A stretch of DNA of 21,606 nucleotides from Gammaproteobacteria bacterium. GTDB lineage: Bacteria > Pseudomonadota > Gammaproteobacteria > CAJXQU01. The DNA lies in assembly GCA_026984275.1 (NCBI GenBank), contig JALSSM010000470.1, positions 1 through 21,606 on the forward strand, read 5' to 3'. The position numbers and the translations under genes were made by a program. The first letter of the stretch is position 1; every line of letters starts with the position of its first letter. Below, piece by piece: positions 7,347 through 14,843 of the stretch. The notes below the pieces were generated by a model that had not been told where the DNA came from, made no database searches, and saw only the letters and a list, made by a program, of their open reading frames with translations.

Positions 7347-8306
7347 ATGAATATCATCATTCTTGGTGCTGGGGGGATTGGTTGTTATTTTGGTGCAAGG
7401 CTCCTTGAAGCTGATCATCAGGTAACGTTTGTAGCGCGTGGTGATCATCTTCATGCACTGAACAAAGAAAGTTTGGTTATTGAACACCCAGATTTCTCAT
7501 TTGATAACCCTGTCAATGCCACTAATACAGAACAACTTTTCTCAGACATTGATCCGGAAATCGTTGATGTCGTTCTTGTTACTGTCAAAGCGATGGTCAC
7601 TGCTGATATAGCTGAACAATGTAAGCAGTGGATCAACTCCGCAAAGAAATGGCCCTTTTTTGTTTCTTTACAAAATGGTGTTGATAATGAAACTCATCTC
7701 GCAGAATATCTTGGTAAAGAAAAGGTAATTGGGGGATTAACAAGACGTATTGGAGCAAATATCGAGAGCCCAGGTAAAATTTCTGCAATAGGTTCCGCCG
7801 AGACGATGATAGGTTGTTGGCCATCTTCTGAAGTAACAGACTCCTCAGATTCTCGAATGGGGTTTATCTCAAAACTTGAAAAGTCTTTTAACGCAGCTGG
7901 AATTCCAACAGAGCAGTCTGATGATATCCGTTTGCAGTTGTGGAAAAAGCTGGTGATCAATAATGGCATCAATGCCCTTGCCGCATTAGTTCATAGAAGA
8001 ACCGGAACAATTTTAAAGGATGAACCATTATCACGATTAGTGATGGAGATGATGCAGGAAACTGGAATAGCAGCCAGAGGTGATGGCATCTTTCTTAGCC
8101 CGGATGATATAAGCGAAATGTTTGATCTGATTAGTACATTCGATTCAATCAAACCTTCAATGTTAATAGACAGAGAACGCCATCGGCCTCTGGAAATTGA
8201 TGAGATCTGCGGTGTGGTTTTGGAACGTTGCGAACAACTTGGTGTTGATGCTCCCTATACCCGAGCAATTAGTACGCTACTCACTTACGATCTAAACCAG
8301 GTTTAA
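7347..8306 (+). CDS. 2-dehydropantoate 2-reductase family protein (PanE/ApbA-like)
   Basis: This is a 319-residue NAD(P)H-dependent reductase of the ketopantoate reductase family. Known members reduce 2-dehydropantoate to pantoate for CoA synthesis, but many paralogues act on other 2-oxo acids. The Rossmann glycine motif GAGGIGCYFG is at residues 7-16. The substrate-domain signature WKKLVINNGINAL is at 199-211, with the likely catalytic Lys201 and conserved Asn residues. The C-terminal block RHRPLEIDEICG is at 278-289. The start has only a weak ribosome site. Because a terminator ends the operon before it, it needs its own promoter, which I could not identify with confidence. Its stop overlaps by one base the start of a membrane protein gene (TAATG), so the two are translationally coupled. 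The neighbourhood of a 2-oxo-acid pathway leaves open a role outside pantothenate synthesis. Confidence 0.85.
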   Translation: MNIIILGAGGIGCYFGARLLEADHQVTFVARGDHLHALNKESLVIEHPDFSFDNPVNATNTEQLFSDIDPEIVDVVLVTVKAMVTADIAEQCKQWINSAKKWPFFVSLQNGVDNETHLAEYLGKEKVIGGLTRRIGANIESPGKISAIGSAETMIGCWPSSEVTDSSDSRMGFISKLEKSFNAAGIPTEQSDDIRLQLWKKLVINNGINALAALVHRRTGTILKDEPLSRLVMEMMQETGIAARGDGIFLSPDDISEMFDLISTFDSIKPSMLIDRERHRPLEIDEICGVVLERCEQLGVDAPYTRAISTLLTYDLNQV

Positions 8307-9607
8307 TGAAATGTAGCAGATATCGGCTGGCTGGTTATTTGTTAATCGGTATGCTTCTATTCTCTGTGTTGGATAGGTTATTTCCTACCGTGCCAATTAT
8401 TCTCACAGGTATATGTGGTTGGATAGCCCTTGGTTTACTGCTGAAGGATCTTGGCAAACAGCACTTGATCCAGAATTTTATCTTAACGATGACAGGGATT
8501 GTTTGTTTACTTTGGGCATGGAAAAGGGGAGCCATCCCCGATCTCGGTCAAATTCTCAGTCAGAATCAATTACTTTTATCCATGTTGGTAGGAGTTAGTT
8601 TTTTGCGATTAATTACTTTACCTGCCACAGAAAAAGGTGATGTATCTCCAACAGGGAAAAATGCTTTTATAAGAACCTTAATCGGGACGCATTTTTTCTC
8701 TGCCGTGATTAACCTCTCCGCAATCATGATCGTGGCCGAACGACTTAATTTCAGAGAAAAGCCAGATCGTGAGTTATCAATATTATTAACGCGGTCATTT
8801 GGTGCTGCAGCCTTCTGGTCACCTTTTTTTGCTGCCATGGCAACAGCCTTAACGTATTCACCAGGTGCTTCGATTGGCAAGTTGCTGATCATGGGGATAC
8901 CATTGGCTATAGCTGGACTGATGATCACTATAATATCTTTATCAGCGGATCAAAAGAATCATCTGGAAAAATTTGAAGGATATCCAATCCATTATTCGAG
9001 CTTGTGGGTGCCGGCACTACTGGCGATCTTTGTCTTATTCTTCCACTATTATTTTCCCCAGATATCAATACTTGTCGTGATCACCTCTTTATCCATTGTC
9101 ATGTCACTAATAACGCTTGCTGTCACTACTCCAAAGACAGCCTTGGTATCTATCGATCATCATATCAGTCGTGCTCTGCCTGCAATGGTAAATGAGTTAG
9201 CCCTTTTTTTATCAGCAGGGGTATTGGCAGTTGGCCTAAGAAATCTATCACTTTCTTTTGACCAGATTTTGGTAATAGAAAACTTTGGGGTATTACAGAT
9301 GGCCAGCTTGTTGATCGTCATGGTGACACTGGCGCTAATAGGAGTGCATCCTGTGATCAGTATTGCAATTGCTGGTATCTGGTTAAAATCAATGCAAATT
9401 GATCCGAATCTTCTGGGACTGGTTTTTATCTTTGCATGGGGTATTGGGATCTCGGTTAGCCCCTTATCTGGTTTGAACATGGCATTGCACGGATGTTTCG
9501 GTATTCGTGGAACTGAGATCATGAAATGGAATGCAGGTTACACTGTGCAGATGCTTGTTGTTAGCACCCTTTTATTTTGGATCTACCAGTCGATAAATTA
9601 CTTTTAA
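8306..9607 (+). CDS. Polytopic inner-membrane protein, transporter-like, substrate unknown
   Basis: I do not recognise a specific family for this 433-residue, very hydrophobic protein. By eye it has about 11-13 membrane segments, starting near residues 10-45, 57-73 and 85-106. A polar cytoplasmic-like loop lies around 212-230 and another around 275-290. Two similar Ser-Pro-bearing segments, FWSPFFAA (170-177) and GISVSPLSGLNMAL (381-394), lie in the two halves. A GVHPVISIAIAG segment (346-357) precedes the second. Such paired motifs are typical of ion-transporter-superfamily folds with two inverted repeats and re-entrant hairpins, so a secondary transporter of an organic anion is plausible. 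The ATG overlaps the stop of the reductase gene, linking the two functionally. No signal peptide other than the first helix is seen. Confidence 0.7.
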   Translation: MKCSRYRLAGYLLIGMLLFSVLDRLFPTVPIILTGICGWIALGLLLKDLGKQHLIQNFILTMTGIVCLLWAWKRGAIPDLGQILSQNQLLLSMLVGVSFLRLITLPATEKGDVSPTGKNAFIRTLIGTHFFSAVINLSAIMIVAERLNFREKPDRELSILLTRSFGAAAFWSPFFAAMATALTYSPGASIGKLLIMGIPLAIAGLMITIISLSADQKNHLEKFEGYPIHYSSLWVPALLAIFVLFFHYYFPQISILVVITSLSIVMSLITLAVTTPKTALVSIDHHISRALPAMVNELALFLSAGVLAVGLRNLSLSFDQILVIENFGVLQMASLLIVMVTLALIGVHPVISIAIAGIWLKSMQIDPNLLGLVFIFAWGIGISVSPLSGLNMALHGCFGIRGTEIMKWNAGYTVQMLVVSTLLFWIYQSINYF

Positions 9608-9608
9608 G

Positions 9609-9621
9609 AAGGATATTCCTT
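9609..9621. terminator. Short hairpin between convergent genes
   Basis: A 5-bp stem AAGGA/TCCTT with a TAT loop sits exactly between the convergent stops at 9607 and 9623. It is short and AT-rich and the T tracts beside it are poor. It is at best a weak bidirectional terminator. Confidence 0.25.
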
Positions 9622-10202
9622 TAACGAACATCCCGATCTTGTTTTGGAAATAACCAGAAAGAAAACCAACGCGTAAATTGCGGCATGATAATGTAAGTCA
9701 TCAATATTACGATGAAAGCTGTCATGATTGATGTGCGTAGTAACAAGGGCAGGGTTAATAATCTCTCACCGAATAACCAGAAGATGAAACTGACAGTAGG
9801 GAATATTGCCAACCAGGTAACGATCGCCATTTTATATTTAAGCGGTGGTTGAACGGGATTCTGACCCGGTAGAGAAAACCAGGGGACTAACCCTGGCATT
9901 ACTTCCATCGCACTTGGTTTTTCTAACTGACTCTCAATGTCTTTCAGCCAACCTTCGCGCTCATCAGAAGCAAGCCATGCATCAAGATGTTCACGGTTAT
10001 CAAATTTAAAAATGATACGATATTCAGGATCAGAGGGTGAGCCAGGGCGTAAAAAAACCGCTCCTTGATGACCTGGGAATCGAGCAGCAGCTTCTGTCAT
10101 TTTTGTACTCAACTTCTCGAAGGCTTTTTCTTTGCCTTTTTTGACGCGTCGAGAGATAACAACGGTAATTGGCATGCTATTTTCTATTGGTTGATCAGTC
10201 AT
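9621..10202 (-). CDS. Antibiotic biosynthesis monooxygenase (ABM) domain protein with two C-terminal membrane helices
   Basis: This 193-residue protein has an N-terminal ABM-type ferredoxin-like fold (about 10-110) with the usual features: PITVVISRRVKKGKEKAFE, a central FPGHQGAVFLRPG, YRIIFKFDNREHLDAWLAS and a Pro-rich end. Two hydrophobic helices follow at about 125-144 and 151-173, anchoring the domain to the membrane with a short basic tail. This architecture corresponds to the COG3224 type of uncharacterised ABM proteins. The substrate is unknown, and quinone or haem-related oxidations are only guesses. A second in-frame Met at residue 10 could be an alternative start. The gene converges on the membrane protein gene, with 13 bases between the two stops. 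Confidence 0.82.
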   Translation of the reverse strand: MTDQPIENSMPITVVISRRVKKGKEKAFEKLSTKMTEAAARFPGHQGAVFLRPGSPSDPEYRIIFKFDNREHLDAWLASDEREGWLKDIESQLEKPSAMEVMPGLVPWFSLPGQNPVQPPLKYKMAIVTWLAIFPTVSFIFWLFGERLLTLPLLLRTSIMTAFIVILMTYIIMPQFTRWFSFWLFPKQDRDVR

Positions 10203-10302
10203 TTTTCAAAGCTATCCATTTTCATGGCAATAGATGATAAATTAAATAAATACTTAAGCGTAAAATAATAACAGAACAATTTATAGTTTGGCGTAAACTT
10301 TT

Positions 10303-10331
10303 TTAAGATAGAGAATTAGTAACACTATAAT
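10303..10331 (+). promoter_or_regulatory. Possible sigma-70 promoter for the class V aminotransferase gene
   Basis: A perfect -10 box TATAAT (10326-10331) is preceded, after a 17-base spacer, by TTAAGA (10303-10308), which matches the -35 consensus at four of six bases. The start codon of the aminotransferase is 69 bases downstream, with an AAGGAA ribosome site at 10385-10390. The region is AT-rich, so a chance match is possible. Confidence 0.4.
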
Positions 10332-10400
10332 TCACCCTGAACATCACGATATTTTCGAAAGTATTTTGTACGACGAAATTAAAAAAGGAACTAAAAGCGT

Positions 10401-11684
10401 ATGGCAAAAAACGAGTGGGATGTTGAATTTGTACGGAACCAGTTTCCGACCTTCGAAGATGAACAGGGTCGGGCATTGGTATTTTTAGAAAATGCGGGAG
10501 GGACTTATGTGCCGAAGCAGCTGATCGATCATCTCGACAACTTCATGATCAAAACAAAAGTTCAGCCCTATGGGCCTTATTCCTCATCGCAGGCAGGAAC
10601 GAAAATGATTCTTGATGCGACTATAAAAATGGCCGAAATGGTGAATGCCGAAGAAGATGAAATTGTAATAGGTCACTGCACCACAATGAATCTTTATCTT
10701 CTTTCAATGGCCTTGCGAAACGATTTTAAAGCAGGTGATGAGATAGTTGTAACTAACCAGGATCATGAGTCAAATATAAGTCCGTGGCGGCGTTTAAGTG
10801 AATTCGGAATCAAGATAATTGAATGGGAAATTGATCCGCAAACAGGCCAACTTGTGTTAGAGGATCTCGAAAAACTATTAAGCAAACAAACGCGACTGGT
10901 TTGTATGCCACATAGTTCAAATATTATAGGCACAGTTAATGATATTTCTGTGGTTGCCGGTATGGTACACACGGCCGGAGCCTGGCTATTGGTCGATGGC
11001 GTTTCTTATGCGCCTCATCATGAGGTCGATGTTAAAACTCTTGGTGCAGATATCTACGTGCTTAGTTTATATAAAACTTTTGGCCCACATCTGGGCTTAA
11101 TGTATGTCCAAAAAGATCTACATTCTCATCTGGAAAATCAGTCTCTGGAATTTATGCCTGAGTTATATGAACGATATCGACAACCGGGATCACCTAATTT
11201 TTTACGTATCGCACTTAATCCCGGACTGGTTAATCATGAAGAAGTTGCCTCATTGAATGGTCTGGTGGATTATTTTGATACTTTGTACCGATGGCATTTC
11301 GATCAGGACGAAGAAGGTTTTCATCAGCGATTGACAAGTCTTCACAAATTGATCAGAAAACATGAAACCAGTCTGGCTTCTCTGTGGATGGATTATGTTG
11401 GTCAACAACCTTTACTCAAACTGATTGGTTCTTCAGAAACAGACATTCATTACCGATCACCAACCTGGTCATTCAGAATTAAAAAATGGCATCCCAGAGA
11501 TGTGGCTGAAAAACTTGCTGCACTAAACATCGCTGTACAATCGGGTAGTTTTTATGCATGGCGTTGCCTGAAAGCTATGGGGATTAACCCAAATGAAGGT
11601 GTTTTACGTATTAGTCTTGCTCACTTTAATACCGCTAATGAAATCCGGAAATTATGTACAGCACTGGATAGAACTCTTTCATGA
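10401..11684 (+). CDS. Cysteine desulfurase-like class V aminotransferase (VC1184 type)
   Basis: This is a 427-residue PLP enzyme of fold type I, class V. The PLP lysine is Lys225 in VLSLYKTFGPHLG. Asp199 in LLVDG should bind the pyridine nitrogen and His122 in NQDHESN should stack on the ring. The N-terminal LENAGGTYVPK is the usual substrate-loop start. True cysteine desulfurases have DGAQ after the Asp and a mobile loop with a catalytic Cys. Here the first is DGVS, and the expected C-terminal loop reads VQSGSFYAWRCLKAMG, which matches the GxFYAxR signature of the desulfurase-like VC1184 subfamily. Desulfurase activity is therefore doubtful, and the substrate is unknown. The gene stands alone on the + strand, with its own promoter-like sequence and 477 bases of non-coding DNA after it. 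Confidence 0.85.
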   Translation: MAKNEWDVEFVRNQFPTFEDEQGRALVFLENAGGTYVPKQLIDHLDNFMIKTKVQPYGPYSSSQAGTKMILDATIKMAEMVNAEEDEIVIGHCTTMNLYLLSMALRNDFKAGDEIVVTNQDHESNISPWRRLSEFGIKIIEWEIDPQTGQLVLEDLEKLLSKQTRLVCMPHSSNIIGTVNDISVVAGMVHTAGAWLLVDGVSYAPHHEVDVKTLGADIYVLSLYKTFGPHLGLMYVQKDLHSHLENQSLEFMPELYERYRQPGSPNFLRIALNPGLVNHEEVASLNGLVDYFDTLYRWHFDQDEEGFHQRLTSLHKLIRKHETSLASLWMDYVGQQPLLKLIGSSETDIHYRSPTWSFRIKKWHPRDVAEKLAALNIAVQSGSFYAWRCLKAMGINPNEGVLRISLAHFNTANEIRKLCTALDRTLS

Positions 11685-11901
11685 CTATCCAGCAACGGTA
11701 AACAACTTTCTCATTATCTGATCAGTAATAAAATGCCCAAAGTTACCATAACATTAATTAAAAGTTATCAAGAAATAACTTAGTTAGTAAAACAACTAAA
11801 AATCAGCAGCTTAAGGATAAGGCATTATTGGCATAATATGTGCTCCTCAAGATTATGAGAGGGTAAGTTTTATATTGAAAATAATAATCGTTGAGAATCC
11901 A

Positions 11902-11932
11902 TTCATAATTATCGATGTTATCAAAATATAAT
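11902..11932 (+). promoter_or_regulatory. Possible promoter of the aceE-aceF-lpd operon
   Basis: A perfect TATAAT (11927-11932) lies 229 bases before the aceE start. The best -35-like sequence is TTCATA (11902-11907), with a long 19-base spacer. The -10 match is strong but the -35 is weak, which would fit an activated or regulated promoter. The AT-rich surroundings keep the confidence low. Confidence 0.35.
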
Positions 11933-12010
11933 ATGTCACGGTATTCAATCTATTGGTTCGGTATCAACAATATCTTTATTTCTCTAAAGCATCTTCTCAC
12001 TGTTAACAGC

Positions 12011-12046
12011 AGGCCGATTAACCACGAAAGTGGTTTTCGGCCTTTT
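12011..12046 (+). terminator. Stable GAAA-loop hairpin with short T run (terminator or attenuator)
   Basis: AGGCCGA (12011-12017) pairs with TCGGCCT (12037-12043). Inside it, AACCAC (12020-12025) pairs with GTGGTT (12030-12035), closed by a GAAA tetraloop, with a 2x1 internal loop between the two stems. Four T residues (12043-12046) follow. It lies 115 bases before the aceE ATG and more than 300 bases after the aminotransferase stop. It can therefore end read-through from that gene or attenuate the aceE leader. Confidence 0.7.
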
Positions 12047-12161
12047 CCATGTTCTTCGGTTTGCGAGATTAGGACTGATTTCTAATAGCAAAGTTGCAGT
12101 ATCGATTTTTACTAAAGTTAGGGTTTGGTTTTCATATCTGTTTAGATGAAAGGCATAGATA

Positions 12162-14828
12162 ATGAGTAATGGTCATAAAAAATCTGATGATATTGATCCG
12201 ATCGAAACAACTGAATGGATTGAGTCACTAAAAGCTGTTCTCGATGCCGATGGTAATGAGAGAGCCCATTTTATTATTGAAAAATTACTGGATGTTGCAC
12301 GACAATCGGGAAGTGATATTCCCTTCAGTGCCAACACAGCTTATATCAACACGATCCCGGTATCACAACAGCCGGTTTTTCCTGGCGATCACGCCATCGA
12401 AAGAAAGATCCGTTCATTTGTGCGTTGGAATGCAATAATGATGGTATTACGTGCGAACAGGAACACTAATGTCGGTGGTCACATATCAAGTTTCGCTTCA
12501 GCGGCGACGCTGTACGATGTTGGTTACAATCATTTCTGGCGAGCTGCCACTGAAAAAAATGAACGTGATCTAATTTTTATACAGGGACATTCGTCACCTG
12601 GCGTTTATGCCAGAGCATTTATGCTCGATCGCTTATCGGAAGAACAAATGGATAATTTTCGTCAGGAAGTTGATGGCAACGGGCTGTCGTCCTATCCACA
12701 TCCCTGGTTGATGCCTGAGTTTTGGCAATTTCCTACTGTTTCGATGGGGCTTGGCCCAATCATGGCTATTTATCAGGCGCGTTTCATGTTGTATCTGCGT
12801 GATCGTGGACTGGCGGATACTACCGGACGAAAAGTCTGGGCATTCCTTGGAGATGGTGAAACTGATGAGCCTGAATCACTTGGTGCAATTGATATCGCCG
12901 GTCGGGAAAAACTGGATAACCTAATTTTCATCGTTAACTGTAACCTGCAACGTCTCGATGGGCCTGTGCGTGGCAATGGCAAGATTATTCAGGAGCTGGA
13001 GGCTGTTTTTAGAGGTGCTGGCTGGAATGTGATCAAGCTGGTTTGGGGACGTCATTGGGATGCTTTATTTGCACGAGACAAAGAACAGATTCTAATAAAG
13101 CGTCTGATGGAAGTAGTTGATGGAGAGTTTCAGACTTACAAATCGAAAGATGGTGCTTATGTAAGGGAACACTTGTTTAATACACCAGAGCTGCAGTGTC
13201 TGGTTGCTGACTGGTCAGATCATGACATCTGGCAGTTGAACCGGGGTGGACATGATCCACATAAAATTTATACAGCATTTAAGGCGGCAGCTGAGCACAA
13301 AGGGCAGCCAACAGTTGTTCTGGCGAAAACGATCAAAGGGTATGGTATGGGTCGCTCAGGAGAGGCGCAAAATATCTCTCACCAGCAGAAAACCATGAGT
13401 CGTGAATCACTTCTGCACCTACGTAACCGATACGAGTTACCGGTCAAAGATGAAGAAATCGAAAACTATCCGTATCTGACTTTTGAAGAAGGAAGCCCTG
13501 AAAAAGAGTACATGCAAAAGCGACGGGAAGCATTAGGTGGATTCCTGTCTTCTCGACGTATGAAAGCAGCTTCACTTGATGTTCCAACACTGTCAGATTT
13601 CAAACCGTTATTATCAGCAACTGCCGAGAGTCGTGAAATATCAACTACCATGGCCTTTGTCCGGTTACTGAATATTCTTGTCAAAGATAAAAATATCGGT
13701 AAGCGTATCGTACCAATCGTGCCAGATGAATCTCGCACTTTCGGAATGGAAGGGATGTTCCGGCAACTGGGGATCTGGTCACAGGTCGGACAGCTTTATA
13801 CACCACAGGACGCCGATCAGTTGATGTTCTATAAAGAAGATAAACATGGGCAGGTTCTACAGGAAGGAATTAACGAAGCAGGCGGTTTGTGTGACTGGAT
13901 TGCAGCAGGCACTTCATACTCCACTCATGGCGTACCGATGATTCCTTTTTATATTTTTTATTCCATGTTTGGTTTTCAACGAGTAGGTGATCTGATTTGG
14001 GCAGCGGCTGACCAAAGAACACGCGGATTTTTATTGGGTGGGACTGCTGGCCGTACGACCCTGAATGGCGAAGGCCTGCAACATGAAGATGGCCATAGTC
14101 ATATATGGTCAGCTGCAGTTCCTAATTGTGTTTCATATGATCCGACTTTTTCTTATGAGCTGGCTGTGATTATTCAGGATGGACTTCGCCGAATGTATGT
14201 TGATCAGGAAGATATTTTTTATTACATCACTCTGATGAACGAAAACCATGCACACCCGAAAATGCCGAAAGGTGTTGAGCAGGATATTCTTAAGGGAATG
14301 TATTCTTTCAAAAAAGGATCACGATCAAAAGCATCTCATGTACAGTTACTAGGCAGTGGTGTGATTTTCCGAGAAATGATCGCTGCAGCTGAGTTACTCA
14401 AGAAAGACTGGGATATTGAGGCCGATTTATGGAGTTGCCCAAGCCTGACTGAACTGGCACGTGATGGTCAGGAATGTGAACGCTGGAATCGTCTGCATCC
14501 GATAGAGAAACCACGTAAATCTCATGTGGAACGCTGTCTTGAAAATATAAAAGGACCGGTTGTTGCGTCTACTGATTACGTCCGTTTGTTTGCTGAGCAA
14601 ATAAGGCCTTTCATCAAGCAACCTTATACGGTGTTAGGAACAGATGGCTTTGGTCGATCAGATACACGAGAAAATCTGCGGAGGTTCTTTGAAGTAAATC
14701 GTTACCATGTTGTCATAGCGTCTTTGAAGAGTCTGGTCGATGTCGGTGAATTCGATGCCAATAAAGTAGACATTGCCATTGCTAAATACAATATTGATCC
14801 TGACGCACCAAATCCCTGGTCAGTTTAG
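12162..14828 (+). CDS. aceE: Pyruvate dehydrogenase E1 component, homodimeric type
   Basis: E1 decarboxylates pyruvate with thiamine diphosphate and transfers the acetyl group to the lipoyl arm of E2. The 888-residue protein has the length of the homodimeric enterobacterial-type AceE. It shows GGHISSF with His107 and QGHSSPG with His143. The thiamine-diphosphate/Mg motif GDGETDEPE starts at residue 230 and ends in NCNLQRLDGP (Asn259, Asn261). The later LQEGINEAGG carries the catalytic Glu that activates the cofactor. The N terminus, rich in charged residues, is the usual E2-binding segment. The start has a GAAAGG-like ribosome site. The aceF gene follows after 15 bases. Carbon from the aromatic pathway enters central metabolism partly as pyruvate, the substrate of this complex. 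Confidence 0.96.
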   Translation: MSNGHKKSDDIDPIETTEWIESLKAVLDADGNERAHFIIEKLLDVARQSGSDIPFSANTAYINTIPVSQQPVFPGDHAIERKIRSFVRWNAIMMVLRANRNTNVGGHISSFASAATLYDVGYNHFWRAATEKNERDLIFIQGHSSPGVYARAFMLDRLSEEQMDNFRQEVDGNGLSSYPHPWLMPEFWQFPTVSMGLGPIMAIYQARFMLYLRDRGLADTTGRKVWAFLGDGETDEPESLGAIDIAGREKLDNLIFIVNCNLQRLDGPVRGNGKIIQELEAVFRGAGWNVIKLVWGRHWDALFARDKEQILIKRLMEVVDGEFQTYKSKDGAYVREHLFNTPELQCLVADWSDHDIWQLNRGGHDPHKIYTAFKAAAEHKGQPTVVLAKTIKGYGMGRSGEAQNISHQQKTMSRESLLHLRNRYELPVKDEEIENYPYLTFEEGSPEKEYMQKRREALGGFLSSRRMKAASLDVPTLSDFKPLLSATAESREISTTMAFVRLLNILVKDKNIGKRIVPIVPDESRTFGMEGMFRQLGIWSQVGQLYTPQDADQLMFYKEDKHGQVLQEGINEAGGLCDWIAAGTSYSTHGVPMIPFYIFYSMFGFQRVGDLIWAAADQRTRGFLLGGTAGRTTLNGEGLQHEDGHSHIWSAAVPNCVSYDPTFSYELAVIIQDGLRRMYVDQEDIFYYITLMNENHAHPKMPKGVEQDILKGMYSFKKGSRSKASHVQLLGSGVIFREMIAAAELLKKDWDIEADLWSCPSLTELARDGQECERWNRLHPIEKPRKSHVERCLENIKGPVVASTDYVRLFAEQIRPFIKQPYTVLGTDGFGRSDTRENLRRFFEVNRYHVVIASLKSLVDVGEFDANKVDIAIAKYNIDPDAPNPWSV

Positions 14829-14843
14829 ACGAGTGTTTACACG

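Larger units (their letters stand above)
11685..12161 (+). other. Non-coding leader region upstream of aceE
   Basis: These 477 bases separate the aminotransferase gene from aceE and hold no reading frame that I would call a gene. They are AT-rich in the first half. The visible elements are a TATAAT box (11927-11932), a CGGTAT direct repeat with 20-base periodicity (11939 and 11959), an ATTGGT half-site (11952-11957), a GAAA-loop hairpin (12011-12046) and a GAAAGG-like ribosome site close to the aceE ATG. The pattern suggests that transcription of the pyruvate dehydrogenase operon starts and is controlled here. Confidence 0.6.
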
